Assembly: GCF_007748175.1 (NCBI RefSeq)
Contig: NZ_CP037422.1
Span: 2,687,231-2,751,230 of the forward strand
DNA length: 64,000 nt
Origin: Gimesia aquarii
GTDB lineage: Bacteria; Planctomycetota; Planctomycetia; Planctomycetales; Planctomycetaceae
Direction: 5' to 3'
Shown in pieces: positions 24,933 through 34,016 of this stretch. A model generated the notes under the pieces. That model was not told where the DNA came from and searched no databases. It saw only the letters and a program-made list of their open reading frames with translations. Position 1 is the stretch's first letter, and each line of letters opens with the position of its first letter. The translations under genes and the position numbers were made by a program.

Positions 24933-27068
24933 TCAATACTGACCTTGCTGCGCTGGAAAGTGGTAAGGTGATGCTTGTTGTTGTGCTCCCCATTGAACGG
25001 GAGAGGATATTTGCTGGTTTGGTTCCGGGTTATGAGAACGGACATTCGCTGGAGCAAACGCAGGGTTATTAGAATACATTGCAGACTGAGGTACTGATGA
25101 AGGAATTTCATGAATTCTTCCAAGATTCCGATTCTGCGTAGCTGAATTGAAACCATTCATCTGCAAAGTTTGTTGATTTGAAAACTCGTAACCAGCCTGA
25201 CTAATTCCACGAGATATCTGCTGCTGATAGGTTGGCTGCCCTGTGCCGACCTGGCGAATGCTTTGACCACCTGTTTGATAAACATTCTGTTGAGGAACTT
25301 GTGCCGATGCAGGTATTGGATTGCTTGTCGGAATTTGTGAAGACATTAGGGGTGAACTATTTGGATGATTCGACTTACCTTCGGCAACCGGAAACATTTG
25401 GCCGGGTCCCATGTTCATACCAGTACGGACAGCTTCCTTGACCAACTGCTGCTCATGATTCTGCTGAATGTTTTCAGAATGCGATCTCTGCTGCTGTGGT
25501 GGAGACTGGGTTGAATTGATTTGATAGTTAGGAAATTGCCCGGGAGACTGATACTGTCTGCCGTACATCGGTTGGCCTGCACGCGGAACATTCGCAGGTG
25601 CCATTTGCTGCCTTCGCATCTGCTGTTGTTGTCGCGGAGTCATGTTTCGAGGTTGTCTCTGCTGCATGGACTGCCTCCCTTGAACCACAGGGTTCCTGTA
25701 TTGCTGCTGTTGGATCTGTGATGGAGAAAGTGGACGCGCTGTTCGGTTTTGAATCTGCTGCTGTTGTTTTTGTTGTTGCTGTGCTTTCGATGCCCAATAA
25801 TTCGAAGCTTCAACTGCCTGGGTGATGCCTGGATCACCTGCCGGTGGCCAAGCTTGAATTTGAGGTGCTTTGGCTCCAGATGTAGGAGCGGTTTCTGAGG
25901 GATTCACCATTAAAGGCGGAGTATCCTGAACATTCCCGGTCGCTTGATTGGGGTAACCAGTGACTTGCTTTGTCATCAGTTGATTCGGACTGATTGAAGG
26001 CAACTGCTGATCACCTCGCGCCTGAATAGCACGGTCTCTTTCCCGCTTCATCATTTCTGCGATCTGCAATGTAGGATTGTTTCCTGATGGATTCACCATT
26101 TGAAGGGATGAGGATTGTCCACTGCCTCCGCCACCCACATGTTGGATATTCTGATCATAGTCTGTCTGAAATTGACCCGCAGTTTGAATTCCCCCCATTG
26201 TATTTTCCGGTCCTACCATTTGTACGTTATGCGGCTTTGCGCCTCCTTGGGCCAAAGTAGGATTCGGTTCAACGCCCGGGAAGAGTTGGGCAAATTTCAA
26301 CTGCGCTTGAGCCTCTCCCCCCGTCATACGAAACAGAGACAACGCCTGATCATATTGTCCCATTCGTCCATAGTACCAACCGAGATGATCGAGAGAGCGT
26401 CTGTGACCTGGTTGATATTTGAGTGCTTCATGCAAGTATTTCTCACCATAATCATCACGTCCCTGTAACATATAGGAATAGCCAATATCACTGAGAAGAT
26501 CAGCATTCGAGGGATCTAGTTTTAATGCTTTCAGATAATAAGCTTCAGCCGTAGGAAAGTTGTTCTTTTTATCTTCAATAATTGCGAGTCGATGCAAGGC
26601 CCCAAAATTGTCAGGGTCAAGTGTGAGAACACGCTGATAGTACCCTTGCGCTTTCTCAATATTTCCACTGCGGTCGGCATCATAAGCCAGATTTAATTCA
26701 CGAATCACTGTGGTATCGTTTGACTCCAAGGGAGCTGGTTCTGTGGAACTGATAGGTAAAATTTTGGATTCCGTTGGACGAGTAAGATGGTTCTGATTTT
26801 GGTTGGGTGTCGAAAGTTCTGCCAGGCTGGCCGACGGATCTGGTTGGGAATTCCGCCGATTTCTCTCAGATTGTCCTTTCTGTCTCTCAACAGCCATCGC
26901 TTCTCTTAAACTTTTCTGTATTTCAGACTCATTCTTCATTTCAGATGAATCTTGGGCAAATGAATCCGATAATTGAGAATTTCTGGCGAAAGGACCAGAC
27001 TGGCATCCATATATTAAGATGGAAAGCAATGACAGGAATACAACATGTTGAAACATACGAGTTTTCAT
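24933..27068 (-). CDS. TPR lipoprotein with long Gln-rich tail (TadD-like)
   Basis: A 711-residue lipoprotein: signal and lipobox in VVFLSLLSILIYGCQSGPFA. A TPR domain (about residues 118-260) has tandem units such as GNIEKAQGYYQRVLTLDPDN, NFPTAEAYYLKALKLDPSNA and DDYGEKYLHEALKYQPGHRR. From about 265 on the chain is low-complexity, rich in Gln, Pro, Asn and Ser with short QQQ runs. The TPR-lipoprotein layout resembles TadD, the pilotin-like helper of Flp/Tad secretins, and it is the third gene after a secretin and an OmpA/CpaD-like lipoprotein on the same strand. The long tail is not part of TadD and may span or coat the envelope. The 500-base gap with a terminator upstream argues for a separate transcript. 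Confidence 0.72.
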   Translation of the reverse strand: MKTRMFQHVVFLSLLSILIYGCQSGPFARNSQLSDSFAQDSSEMKNESEIQKSLREAMAVERQKGQSERNRRNSQPDPSASLAELSTPNQNQNHLTRPTESKILPISSTEPAPLESNDTTVIRELNLAYDADRSGNIEKAQGYYQRVLTLDPDNFGALHRLAIIEDKKNNFPTAEAYYLKALKLDPSNADLLSDIGYSYMLQGRDDYGEKYLHEALKYQPGHRRSLDHLGWYYGRMGQYDQALSLFRMTGGEAQAQLKFAQLFPGVEPNPTLAQGGAKPHNVQMVGPENTMGGIQTAGQFQTDYDQNIQHVGGGGSGQSSSLQMVNPSGNNPTLQIAEMMKRERDRAIQARGDQQLPSISPNQLMTKQVTGYPNQATGNVQDTPPLMVNPSETAPTSGAKAPQIQAWPPAGDPGITQAVEASNYWASKAQQQQKQQQQIQNRTARPLSPSQIQQQQYRNPVVQGRQSMQQRQPRNMTPRQQQQMRRQQMAPANVPRAGQPMYGRQYQSPGQFPNYQINSTQSPPQQQRSHSENIQQNHEQQLVKEAVRTGMNMGPGQMFPVAEGKSNHPNSSPLMSSQIPTSNPIPASAQVPQQNVYQTGGQSIRQVGTGQPTYQQQISRGISQAGYEFSNQQTLQMNGFNSATQNRNLGRIHEIPSSVPQSAMYSNNPAFAPANVRSHNPEPNQQISSPVQWGAQQQASPYHFPAQQGQY
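25440..25790. repeat. CAG/CTG-biased coding repeat (poly-Gln tracts)
   Basis: Within the TPR lipoprotein gene, clusters of CTG and TTG triplets on this strand encode runs of Gln on the other strand. Such tracts can vary in length between strains. Confidence 0.6.
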
Positions 27069-27575
27069 CGGGTATCAACCTTAACTCAGCGAATACAGAT
27101 CGTGCTGCTTCATTTAAATTTATGATTTGTTTAAAGCCAGCAATCTGGATGAAGCACAATCGACTCAATTCCAAGTGCACTAATGAAATCACATATTTTT
27201 AGACGGATTCCAGTCTCGGCCTGCATTAGATTGAATATTGATTTTGCTTCTTTTACTGGATTGTCAGCAAGAAAAGTATATTTGTGGATTGAGGGACTTT
27301 GAGAGAGAATTGATTTAATGTGAGGCGAGGATTTTAAGCTGATTCCCAAATCGTGTCGATACGAGTTTTGAAAATAAATTGAAAGACAATATTCGATCGA
27401 CATCCCGAGATCTGACCGCTGTTTGAACAAAATCTACAAGAACAATTCTTCTTAAATTCCTGTCAAATATGAATTTAAAAAACGCCACAGGAGAAATGAT
27501 TCTCTTGTGACGTTTTGATTGTCCTACTTGGAAAGCCTGTGACAGATCTTGTGAAGATAGCTAATTCAGGCGAAT
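27069..27575. other. Intergenic region with a terminator near its right end
   Basis: About 500 bases between the OmpA-like and TPR lipoprotein genes. Besides the hairpin at 27473-27518, I see no gene, RNA or repeat; short open frames here lack ribosome sites and family features. Confidence 0.5.
27473..27518 (-). terminator. Rho-independent terminator (likely works both ways)
   Basis: The 16-base arms AAAACGCCACAGGAGA and TCTCTTGTGACGTTTT pair with one C/A mismatch and one wobble around an AATGAT loop. The A-run on the left gives a T-run on the minus strand, ending the glycine-rich lipoprotein transcript. Confidence 0.85.
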
Positions 27576-28169
27576 TTAAAATCCACCACCGCCAAATCCA
27601 CCACCACCAAAGCCACCACCGCCGAAACCGCCACCGCCGAAACCACCACCAAAGCCGCCACCAAATCCACCACGAGTAAAGAGGAATCGGTAGTAGTCGA
27701 TTTCCGCTTCTCGGGAATTCAATGACCGCCCATAAGGGGTTGCAACAAAGGTGCGCTGGTCAGCATCCTGGTTTCCCAGATCTGTTAAAATCCGAGCAAC
27801 CAGTTGACGTCGAAATGCATCAAGTTCCGGGGCATAATTATTATCACTGCGTTCAACAATTACCGGATAAGGAGCACTTCTCATCCGTGCTCCGATTTCG
27901 AGAATGTGATCTTTTCCGTTTGTGGTAAGTTCGGCACTATTCTCGACAAATTCATTTCGGTTGATAATAAAATCGACCGCCTCGGCATTGGACTCCATTG
28001 TGTGATAATGCGCTCGATTCACACTACCCAGTGGATAGACTTCAGGAATTGCTAATGAGCGTTTGTGTAATCCCCACTGGCCACCACCGCCCCAACCACA
28101 GCAACCTGCTACCAGCAGTATGCAGAACGAAGCAAGAACCAGTTTTTGTATTATTGGTAATCGGGCCAT
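27576..28169 (-). CDS. OmpA/CpaD-like lipoprotein with Gly-rich tail
   Basis: A 197-residue lipoprotein: signal LVLASFCILLVAGCCGWGGG with lipobox VAGC. The middle (about residues 60-150) reads AEAVDFIINRNEFVENSAEL, LTTNGKDHILEIGARM, YPVIVERSDNN and LDAFRRQLVARILTDLG, a pattern like a degenerate OmpA-type peptidoglycan-binding domain or the CpaD/RcpB lipoprotein of Tad systems. The end is a tandem GGGF/GGF tail of about 30 residues. Start ATG 28169 is preferred: GAGGG lies 5 bases upstream, and the TTG at 28181 and ATG 28172 give poorer spacing. It follows the secretin gene by 170 bases on the same strand and probably works with it in the outer membrane. Confidence 0.65.
   Translation of the reverse strand: MARLPIIQKLVLASFCILLVAGCCGWGGGGQWGLHKRSLAIPEVYPLGSVNRAHYHTMESNAEAVDFIINRNEFVENSAELTTNGKDHILEIGARMRSAPYPVIVERSDNNYAPELDAFRRQLVARILTDLGNQDADQRTFVATPYGRSLNSREAEIDYYRFLFTRGGFGGGFGGGFGGGGFGGGGFGGGGFGGGGF
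27578..27668. repeat. Tandem repeat encoding GGGF/GGF units
   Basis: A run of about 15-base units (close to CCACCACCGCCGAAA) encodes the glycine/phenylalanine tail of the OmpA/CpaD-like lipoprotein. Unit number may vary between strains. Confidence 0.85.
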
Positions 28170-28341
28170 CATGTCCCTCAATTGTTATTTTATACGATGT
28201 TTTATCTTATATTGATTTTCAAAACACGAAATTCAGTTATAAGATTCAGACAAATCGTATTTCAGTATCAATTCTATGATTCACGTTCCATGAGCTGAAA
28301 ACCCATTGAACAATAAATATTTAGTTCTCGTACTTCGAGAG

Positions 28342-30522
28342 TTACTTCCCTCGACCGATCCAGGGAAATTTTGATTGACTCTTTGGTGATTCAGAAGAAT
28401 CAATTCGTTTTTTAGGATCCACATAACCTGCTGGTTGGACCCAATTATTGTTGTTTCTACCAGTCTTCGTGTTCTGGAATCTATCTTTGATCATCTGGGT
28501 AAAGCGCGGCTGATTTTGTTGTGATAGATTTCCTCGATTCAAATTCTGAGCCTGAGGTCCACTTGCTGCCGGTGCGGGTGGTGGAAGTGATGGCGGCTGA
28601 TTTGAATGAACCGGCCTCGGTGGTCTTACCGGCCTCGTTTGACTCGGAAACGGACGACTGGGAGGAATAGGCTGTGCTGCTGCACCGTTCTGATAAGTTC
28701 CCGTACTCACTGGAGGATAGTAAGGTGAAGCGGGTGCTGGATTAAATGGCTGATAACCGACTTCCACACCGCGGCCCGCTCCTCGTCCATACGGTTGCAG
28801 TTGGTAAACCCCGGTATCCGGTGCCCCTTCAGTCATATTGTACTTGTATAATTCTTTATCATGAGGCACTGTCACCTCGAAACCTGGATAAGGTGGCACT
28901 TCATCTTCTTCCATAGGCCTGACTAGTTGAGGAGTCACTGTAATCAGTAATTCCGATTCCCCCTGACTCGATTGTTTCGAGCTGAATAAATAACCGCCAA
29001 CGAGAGGAAGTTCTCCTAACCAGGGAATACGTGTCACTCCAGTCGTTGTATCATGCCCGAACAAACCTGCTAGCACGATTGTCTGGCCTTCGCGTAACTC
29101 GACAGTTGTCTGGGCTCTTCTGGAATCCAAACCCGGAATACCGGAGACTGCGTTATTGTCGTTGATTTGGCTATATTCCGGAACGATTCGCATACGAATC
29201 AAATCTTTGTCAATCACAATTGGTGTCACTACGATTGAGGTACCAAAACCTCGGAACGTGGTTGATGTTCCCTGGGCTCCCCCTACCCCCACAATCGTAG
29301 GTACCGCAAATTCACCACCGGCCAGAAAACTCGCTGAGTGCCCACTTAATACGGTTAAAGTCGGCCGAGCCATAATTTTTGTTGTACCATTCTGAGCCAA
29401 TGCATTAATGAGTACATTCACTTCACCTGCTTCAAAAATACCGGTCAAAGTCGAAGGAACGCCACCCATCGTTGAACCAATAAAATGTCGACCATTGTCA
29501 AACAGAACACTTAAATCCACACCCAGTTGTCTCAACATCGTTCGGTTCAGTTGCGCAATTGTCACATGAATCATCACTTGAAATTCTCCAGGAATCTCAA
29601 GCATATTAACAATTAATGAGGACGCATAATCAAGATCAACGCCACCATATGTAGAGTCAATGCCAGCCCCCCCATATCCAAAACCAGTTGAATAAGGCTG
29701 TGGCCCACCAAGATTTCCATCCAGACTGATCACTTCTCCCCGAATGACAGAAAGAATATGGGCGGCCTCTGTTGCATCAGCAGCTTCCCCTTTGACAATG
29801 ATTTTCCGTGAAAGCGGGATCAAGTATACTTTGCTGTTAGGAAATAAGACTGCTAATTTTCGTTCCAGTTTGCCGTAGTCGATTCGTCTCTGATCACCGT
29901 AGTCAGGGTCCTGTATGGTATGGACAAGATAGGTAATGGGAGTTTCATCGCCTTCAAACCAGAGCGTAAGAGTGGTTGTTCCCAGTTCCAAACCAACAAT
30001 GGCCACTTCCGTAGGCGAGTAAGTAACAAATTCAATGATCGAAGGATCCGCAATCGCATATCGCCGAATTCGGGAATTCGTAATCACCAACTGACTACGG
30101 CGAATAATGATTTCCATTTCATCAAAGATTCCGGGAGTTGAACGGATCTGTGAAGGTAGTGGTTTTCTGGTAATACGTCCTGTATCCTGAACCATACGAA
30201 TGCTTGGACCATGCGCAGGTACTTGCCCATTCGGAATCGGTACAATTCCGTTCTGTACTGGCATTACTCCCTGAGGTTGCTGAACATAGGGACTTTGCTG
30301 AAATTGTCCAGAGTTATTTGAGGGAACTTGAACTTGTGCTGGTACATACTGATCTCCCCTTGGAACAGGCTGAGGCAATTGGATCATCGATGGGCCCTGA
30401 GCGAGTACCAACTGCGCACAAACGACATTTGCCAGTACAATAGCAATCAGCTTTGTGAGATCTTGAAATCGATTCTTTTCAAAATTTCGAAGTGCCCGTC
30501 CGTGGCAGTTCTGTTTGAACAT
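28342..30522 (-). CDS. Type II/III secretin, CpaC/RcpA-like
   Basis: A 726-residue outer-membrane secretin. After a signal peptide (ending VLAQGPS) and a Pro/Gln-rich stretch, residues 130-200 form the pilus-assembly N-terminal domain: RRSQLVITNSRIRRYAIADP, SPTEVAIVGLELGTTTLTLW. A BON/N1-like part follows (LIPLSRKIIVKGEAADATEA), then the secretin domain (about 305-560) with FQVMIHVTIAQLNRTMLRQL, MARPTLTVLSGHSASFLAGG, ELREGQTIVLAGLFGHDTTT, PWLGELPLVGGYLFSSK and SELLITVTPQLVRPM. The tail is Pro-rich. This order is that of CpaC/RcpA, the pore of Flp pilus/Tad systems. The ATPase and inner-membrane TadB/C genes are not here. Start ATG 30522. Confidence 0.9.
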   Translation of the reverse strand: MFKQNCHGRALRNFEKNRFQDLTKLIAIVLANVVCAQLVLAQGPSMIQLPQPVPRGDQYVPAQVQVPSNNSGQFQQSPYVQQPQGVMPVQNGIVPIPNGQVPAHGPSIRMVQDTGRITRKPLPSQIRSTPGIFDEMEIIIRRSQLVITNSRIRRYAIADPSIIEFVTYSPTEVAIVGLELGTTTLTLWFEGDETPITYLVHTIQDPDYGDQRRIDYGKLERKLAVLFPNSKVYLIPLSRKIIVKGEAADATEAAHILSVIRGEVISLDGNLGGPQPYSTGFGYGGAGIDSTYGGVDLDYASSLIVNMLEIPGEFQVMIHVTIAQLNRTMLRQLGVDLSVLFDNGRHFIGSTMGGVPSTLTGIFEAGEVNVLINALAQNGTTKIMARPTLTVLSGHSASFLAGGEFAVPTIVGVGGAQGTSTTFRGFGTSIVVTPIVIDKDLIRMRIVPEYSQINDNNAVSGIPGLDSRRAQTTVELREGQTIVLAGLFGHDTTTGVTRIPWLGELPLVGGYLFSSKQSSQGESELLITVTPQLVRPMEEDEVPPYPGFEVTVPHDKELYKYNMTEGAPDTGVYQLQPYGRGAGRGVEVGYQPFNPAPASPYYPPVSTGTYQNGAAAQPIPPSRPFPSQTRPVRPPRPVHSNQPPSLPPPAPAASGPQAQNLNRGNLSQQNQPRFTQMIKDRFQNTKTGRNNNNWVQPAGYVDPKKRIDSSESPKSQSKFPWIGRGK

Positions 30523-30979
30523 CCGCAGTCGCTCCCCAATTACCTACTCAGAGGAAAATGGCAATTTGCGTTATCATTGAGTCCTTGTTTCATGTTAGAG
30601 AACAACCAGAGGGCTCATAGAACATGACTTAGAATCAAAAATAACGTTTATCAAATGTCAGCAAATTTTCCTTAACTTGCTGTATATCAATCATTTCAGT
30701 GTATGATTCAAAATGCCCCAATCGACTTGGATCTCGACGAAGTTGTTCCGAACCTCAAATCCAATGAACGCAATTTGGGTAAATACATACCACATTGTAT
30801 TGTTTGTATCGGCTAATCATGAAAAGAGGATTAGAATGGATCGACTTATTTTTCCTCTTCTACGGAACGTCACACCTTTTACGCCGCTATTTTAGTAGCA
30901 ATAAAAAAACCCAGGCTTAAAGCCTGGGCGATGGGATTCAGTCAAATCAGCCTTAAAAACTGTTCATTTTATTAGTGAA
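30523..30979. other. Intergenic region between secretin and small secreted-protein gene
   Basis: About 450 bases, AT-rich. It holds the terminator at 30901-30928 and presumably the secretin promoter. A 60-codon plus-strand frame at 30713 shows no family features and I do not call it a gene. Confidence 0.5.
30901..30928 (-). terminator. Rho-independent terminator of the small secreted-protein gene
   Basis: Stem CCCAGGCT with AGCCTGGG around a short TAA loop; the A-run at 30903-30909 becomes a T-run on the minus strand, about 50 bases after the gene's stop. Confidence 0.9.
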
Positions 30980-31558
30980 TCACCAGCGATAGTTTGTGTC
31001 ACGATTATAAGTAGGAGCCCCTGGATTATACCAAGGCCGCCTGTAACTGTATGAGGGGAAACGGAAATGCCCATACTCGTGCGACCGATAAAACCCGGGT
31101 CCAAAGTGCCTTGTATAAGGATCAGATGACAGAGCCTGGTCTTGCATTCCTGTATTCGCACTATGATAACCACCATACCAAGTCTGTCCCGCATGCATAC
31201 CCACGCTAGGTCCAGTCATTCCATAAGTACTTCCTGGGCCTTGAGTAGCGCTATAGTAATAAGGTGTTCCCACTTGGGGTGCAATATTGTTGGGTAACCA
31301 ATATTGATTTCCACCCCGCACATAAGGCCCCCCCTGATAACCAGGGACAGGACGTGTAATCGCATCAGGATTTTGATTCTGCGGAGCATTTTGAGGTGCG
31401 ACGTTCGCAGCGGGATCTGGACTGGGTGAAACTGAGCTTGGTGGAGGAGGTAATGTCGATGATTTCCCTAAATCAGCCCCTGGTATCACGGGATCATCAG
31501 CGTATAGAGGAGCAACACCGATCAATAATATCGTTATTATAATTTTAATTTGTGGCAT
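30980..31558 (-). CDS. Small secreted Pro/Tyr-rich protein
   Basis: A 192-residue exported protein with a signal peptide (MPQIKIIITILLIGVAPLYA) and a Pro/Asn/Gln-rich linker (about residues 35-95). The Tyr/Gly/Arg-rich C-terminus contains RHFGPGFYRSHEYGHFRFP and SYRRPWYNPGAP. I recall similar short secreted proteins with HFRFP and SYRRPWY motifs from planctomycetes; no function is known to me. Low complexity and the lack of Cys suggest a structural or surface-layer role, but this is a guess. It has its own terminator and lies divergent from another small secreted-protein gene 535 bases away. Confidence 0.7.
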   Translation of the reverse strand: MPQIKIIITILLIGVAPLYADDPVIPGADLGKSSTLPPPPSSVSPSPDPAANVAPQNAPQNQNPDAITRPVPGYQGGPYVRGGNQYWLPNNIAPQVGTPYYYSATQGPGSTYGMTGPSVGMHAGQTWYGGYHSANTGMQDQALSSDPYTRHFGPGFYRSHEYGHFRFPSYSYRRPWYNPGAPTYNRDTNYRW

Positions 31559-32093
31559 GGTTAGTCCCTTACATCTCGTGTAAGAATTTCAGAATATCAT
31601 CAAACGATGACCAAAAAACGCATCAATCACAATTTTGAATAGCTTTTATTGTGAATCCATGCTGAATCTATCAATGATCGCGATTACTGTCTGGATATCT
31701 GAACCGGGTCGACTTTTGAATTATCTGAACCACATGAGCGATCAATCCGCTCACAGAACTACCAGTCACTTCTCGCGTCTACTATTAAACCTACACCATT
31801 TTTAGGTAAGTCGAGATGAAATCCGTAAAAAAGGATTCGCTCCTCTACCGGATTCGGCAGATATTGCCGTTCCATTTTGACTGGATGATCTAACCCGATT
31901 TAAAAATATTCAGGTTATAGCGCGCTTATGTGATTTACATCTTACGATTTTTATGATGAACCTGAAGGAACGGGTATTTGATTATCCGATAAATAAGTTA
32001 TGCGAGAAATGACTCAGCCCACGAAAATTAATCATTGTTACGATTCACAAAACAGAAATAGTCACTGTTGAGTGACGTAGAGGAATTTCGGAT
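31559..32093. other. Intergenic region between two divergent secreted-protein genes
   Basis: About 535 bases of AT-rich sequence. I see no gene, RNA or repeat. GAGGA at about 32081 is the ribosome binding site for the right-hand gene. Confidence 0.5.
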
Positions 32094-32672
32094 ATGTCTA
32101 CGACTTTTTTTGCGATTGCCATTACAGCTGCCCTCGGTGGAGATCCTGCGATTTCTAATGGGGCCTATTATGGTGCCACCGAGATTCCTGGCGGAGCTTA
32201 TTATCCAACGACAGATGGCCCCGTTACGAGCGGCGGAGTCACTGGTGGAATCTTTGGAGACGAGTTATATCCCTTCGATTCACAACACCCCTGGCAGCAT
32301 GGATATTTTCAGGAAATTTCACCTTATAGCGGCTATCATTTTTTCAGGCCCTATAATTACCGACACGTTCTCTCACAAAGTCAGGTGGCTGCGGGATGGG
32401 GAATCACCCCACAACTTACTTATTCACAACATTTCTGGAATCGATACCAGGAACAAGCTGCCTGGAAGAACTATGCACTTCCTCGGCGAGAGAAGGATCT
32501 GGAACGAATTCAGCAACGAAAGGAAGCCCTCAAGCGGCAGACTTCCTACTATCAACAACAACCTGTGATGGTCCCCGTTCAATACCAGCAGCAGTTTCAA
32601 CCACAACAACAGTTTCAGCAACAGCCGATCCAGATCCAAAGCCCAGAACTCAGTCAAGCTCCGAGATATTAA
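32094..32672 (+). CDS. Small secreted Tyr/Gln-rich protein
   Basis: A 192-residue protein with a short hydrophobic start (TTFFAIAITAALGG), a Gly/Tyr-rich part, then a distinctive core: DSQHPWQHGYFQEISPYSGY, HFFRPYNYRHVLSQSQVAAG and YSQHFWNRYQEQAAW (about residues 63-125). The end is a Gln-rich tail (YQQQPVMVPVQYQQQFQPQQ). I associate the FRPYNYRHV-type core with planctomycete-specific secreted proteins of unknown function. GAGGA sits 9 bases before ATG 32094. It and the divergent 192-residue neighbour share aromatic, Arg-rich cores, so they may act in the same envelope structure; that is inference. Confidence 0.7.
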   Translation: MSTTFFAIAITAALGGDPAISNGAYYGATEIPGGAYYPTTDGPVTSGGVTGGIFGDELYPFDSQHPWQHGYFQEISPYSGYHFFRPYNYRHVLSQSQVAAGWGITPQLTYSQHFWNRYQEQAAWKNYALPRREKDLERIQQRKEALKRQTSYYQQQPVMVPVQYQQQFQPQQQFQQQPIQIQSPELSQAPRY

Positions 32673-32700
32673 TCATCGGTGATACTCAGCGTTGGCAGAA

Positions 32701-33783
32701 TCAAGCGTCAGCAGTAGAAAGCACGCGAGAAACTTCCTCTTTCGTAACCGGCTGAATCAAACCCTGTTCTGTGATGATTCCCTTGATATACTTCGCAGGG
32801 GTCACATCAAAGGCAGGATTGTAAACATCGACACCTTCGGGGGCTGTCTGTTTGCCAAATCCATTCGTAATCTCTTCAGCAAGACGTTCTTCGATCGGAA
32901 TTTGATTGCCACTCTCTAAACTCAGGTCAAATGTGCTGGAAGGTGCAGCGATATAAAAAGGAATTCCATGCGCATGCGCCAATAAGGCTACCGAGTAAGT
33001 TCCAATTTTATTCGCAGCGTCTCCATTGGCGGCGATACGATCTGCACCGGTAACTACTGCCTGGATTTTCTTTTCCTGCATCACCCAACCAGCCATGGAA
33101 TCACTAATTAAAGTAACCGGTATCTCGCGTTGCATGAGCTCCCAGGTTGTCAGGCGTGCTCCTTGTAGCAACGGTCTGGTTTCATCTGCATACACGTGAA
33201 TTTCTTTTCCCTGTCGCGCCGCTTCAAAGAAAACAGAGAGCGCAGTACCACCTCCTGAAGTTGCCAGCCCCCCTGCATTGCAGTGTGTGAGAACACCATC
33301 CCCTTTTGCCAGCAATCTGGCTCCCACTTCACCAATTTTATGGCACATCTGTAAATCTTCCTGCTCAATCTTCAGTGCGTCATCCAACAAACGCTGATGC
33401 ATTTCACCGCCGGAAAGTTCTGGAGAAAGATCGGCCAGTTTTTGCAATCGTTCGAGTGCCCAGAACAGGTTGACAGCCGTGGGTCGACTTCCCGCTAAGT
33501 ATTCCGAAACCTCTTTCAATCTCTGATCAAAGCGGCCACGGTCTGAACCAGCAACGGTCTGCAGTCCCAATATCACTCCGTAAGCAGCGGCGATTCCAAT
33601 TGCGGGCGCTCCGCGAACTCGAAGCTTTTTAATTGCTTCCCAAACGGTCTCAACGGTGCGGCATTCAATCTCTCGAAACTCAGTTGGAAGTAAGGTCTGG
33701 TCGATCATCTGAAGATATCCATCTGTTCCACCGATCCAGCGCAGTGTTGCAACATCAGCCCCTGTTTCATTTTCAATTTTCAT
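32701..33783 (-). CDS. mtnA: S-methyl-5-thioribose-1-phosphate isomerase
   Basis: A 360-residue enzyme of the methionine salvage pathway; it converts 5-methylthioribose 1-phosphate to the ribulose form. eIF2B-like family motifs are clear: VRGAPAIGIAAAYGVILGL (about residues 54-72), VLTHCNAGGLATSGGGTALS with the catalytic Cys, ADETRPLLQGARLTTWEL, ISDSMAGWVM, and VVTGADRIAANGDAANKIGT with the catalytic Asp. FYIAAPSSTFD and IPIEER close the domain. Length is normal. No other salvage gene (mtnK, mtnB, mtnP) is in the window, so it is unlinked here. Start ATG 33783. Confidence 0.96.
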   Translation of the reverse strand: MKIENETGADVATLRWIGGTDGYLQMIDQTLLPTEFREIECRTVETVWEAIKKLRVRGAPAIGIAAAYGVILGLQTVAGSDRGRFDQRLKEVSEYLAGSRPTAVNLFWALERLQKLADLSPELSGGEMHQRLLDDALKIEQEDLQMCHKIGEVGARLLAKGDGVLTHCNAGGLATSGGGTALSVFFEAARQGKEIHVYADETRPLLQGARLTTWELMQREIPVTLISDSMAGWVMQEKKIQAVVTGADRIAANGDAANKIGTYSVALLAHAHGIPFYIAAPSSTFDLSLESGNQIPIEERLAEEITNGFGKQTAPEGVDVYNPAFDVTPAKYIKGIITEQGLIQPVTKEEVSRVLSTADA

Positions 33784-34016
33784 AACCGTTCATCTTCCCT
33801 GTAATACAAATCCTAAAATCAAATTTGATGTATGATGCTGATTTTAATCAAAATCAGCTCAAACAAAAAACCCACTGCTTTCACTCTGTTTTCCATTGAT
33901 TCTGGTAATCTCCCTTTGGTATGCTCAAGCTGACACACCTTATTTAAGATCCCTAAATATCACAGGGTTTCCTACCTGAGTCACTTTCAATTGCTGTATA
34001 TCAAGGAATCAATGCC

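Noticed and set aside
30713-30895. 60-codon plus-strand frame upstream of the secretin
   Set aside because: No domain, weak start context, ends just before a terminator that belongs to the opposite strand.
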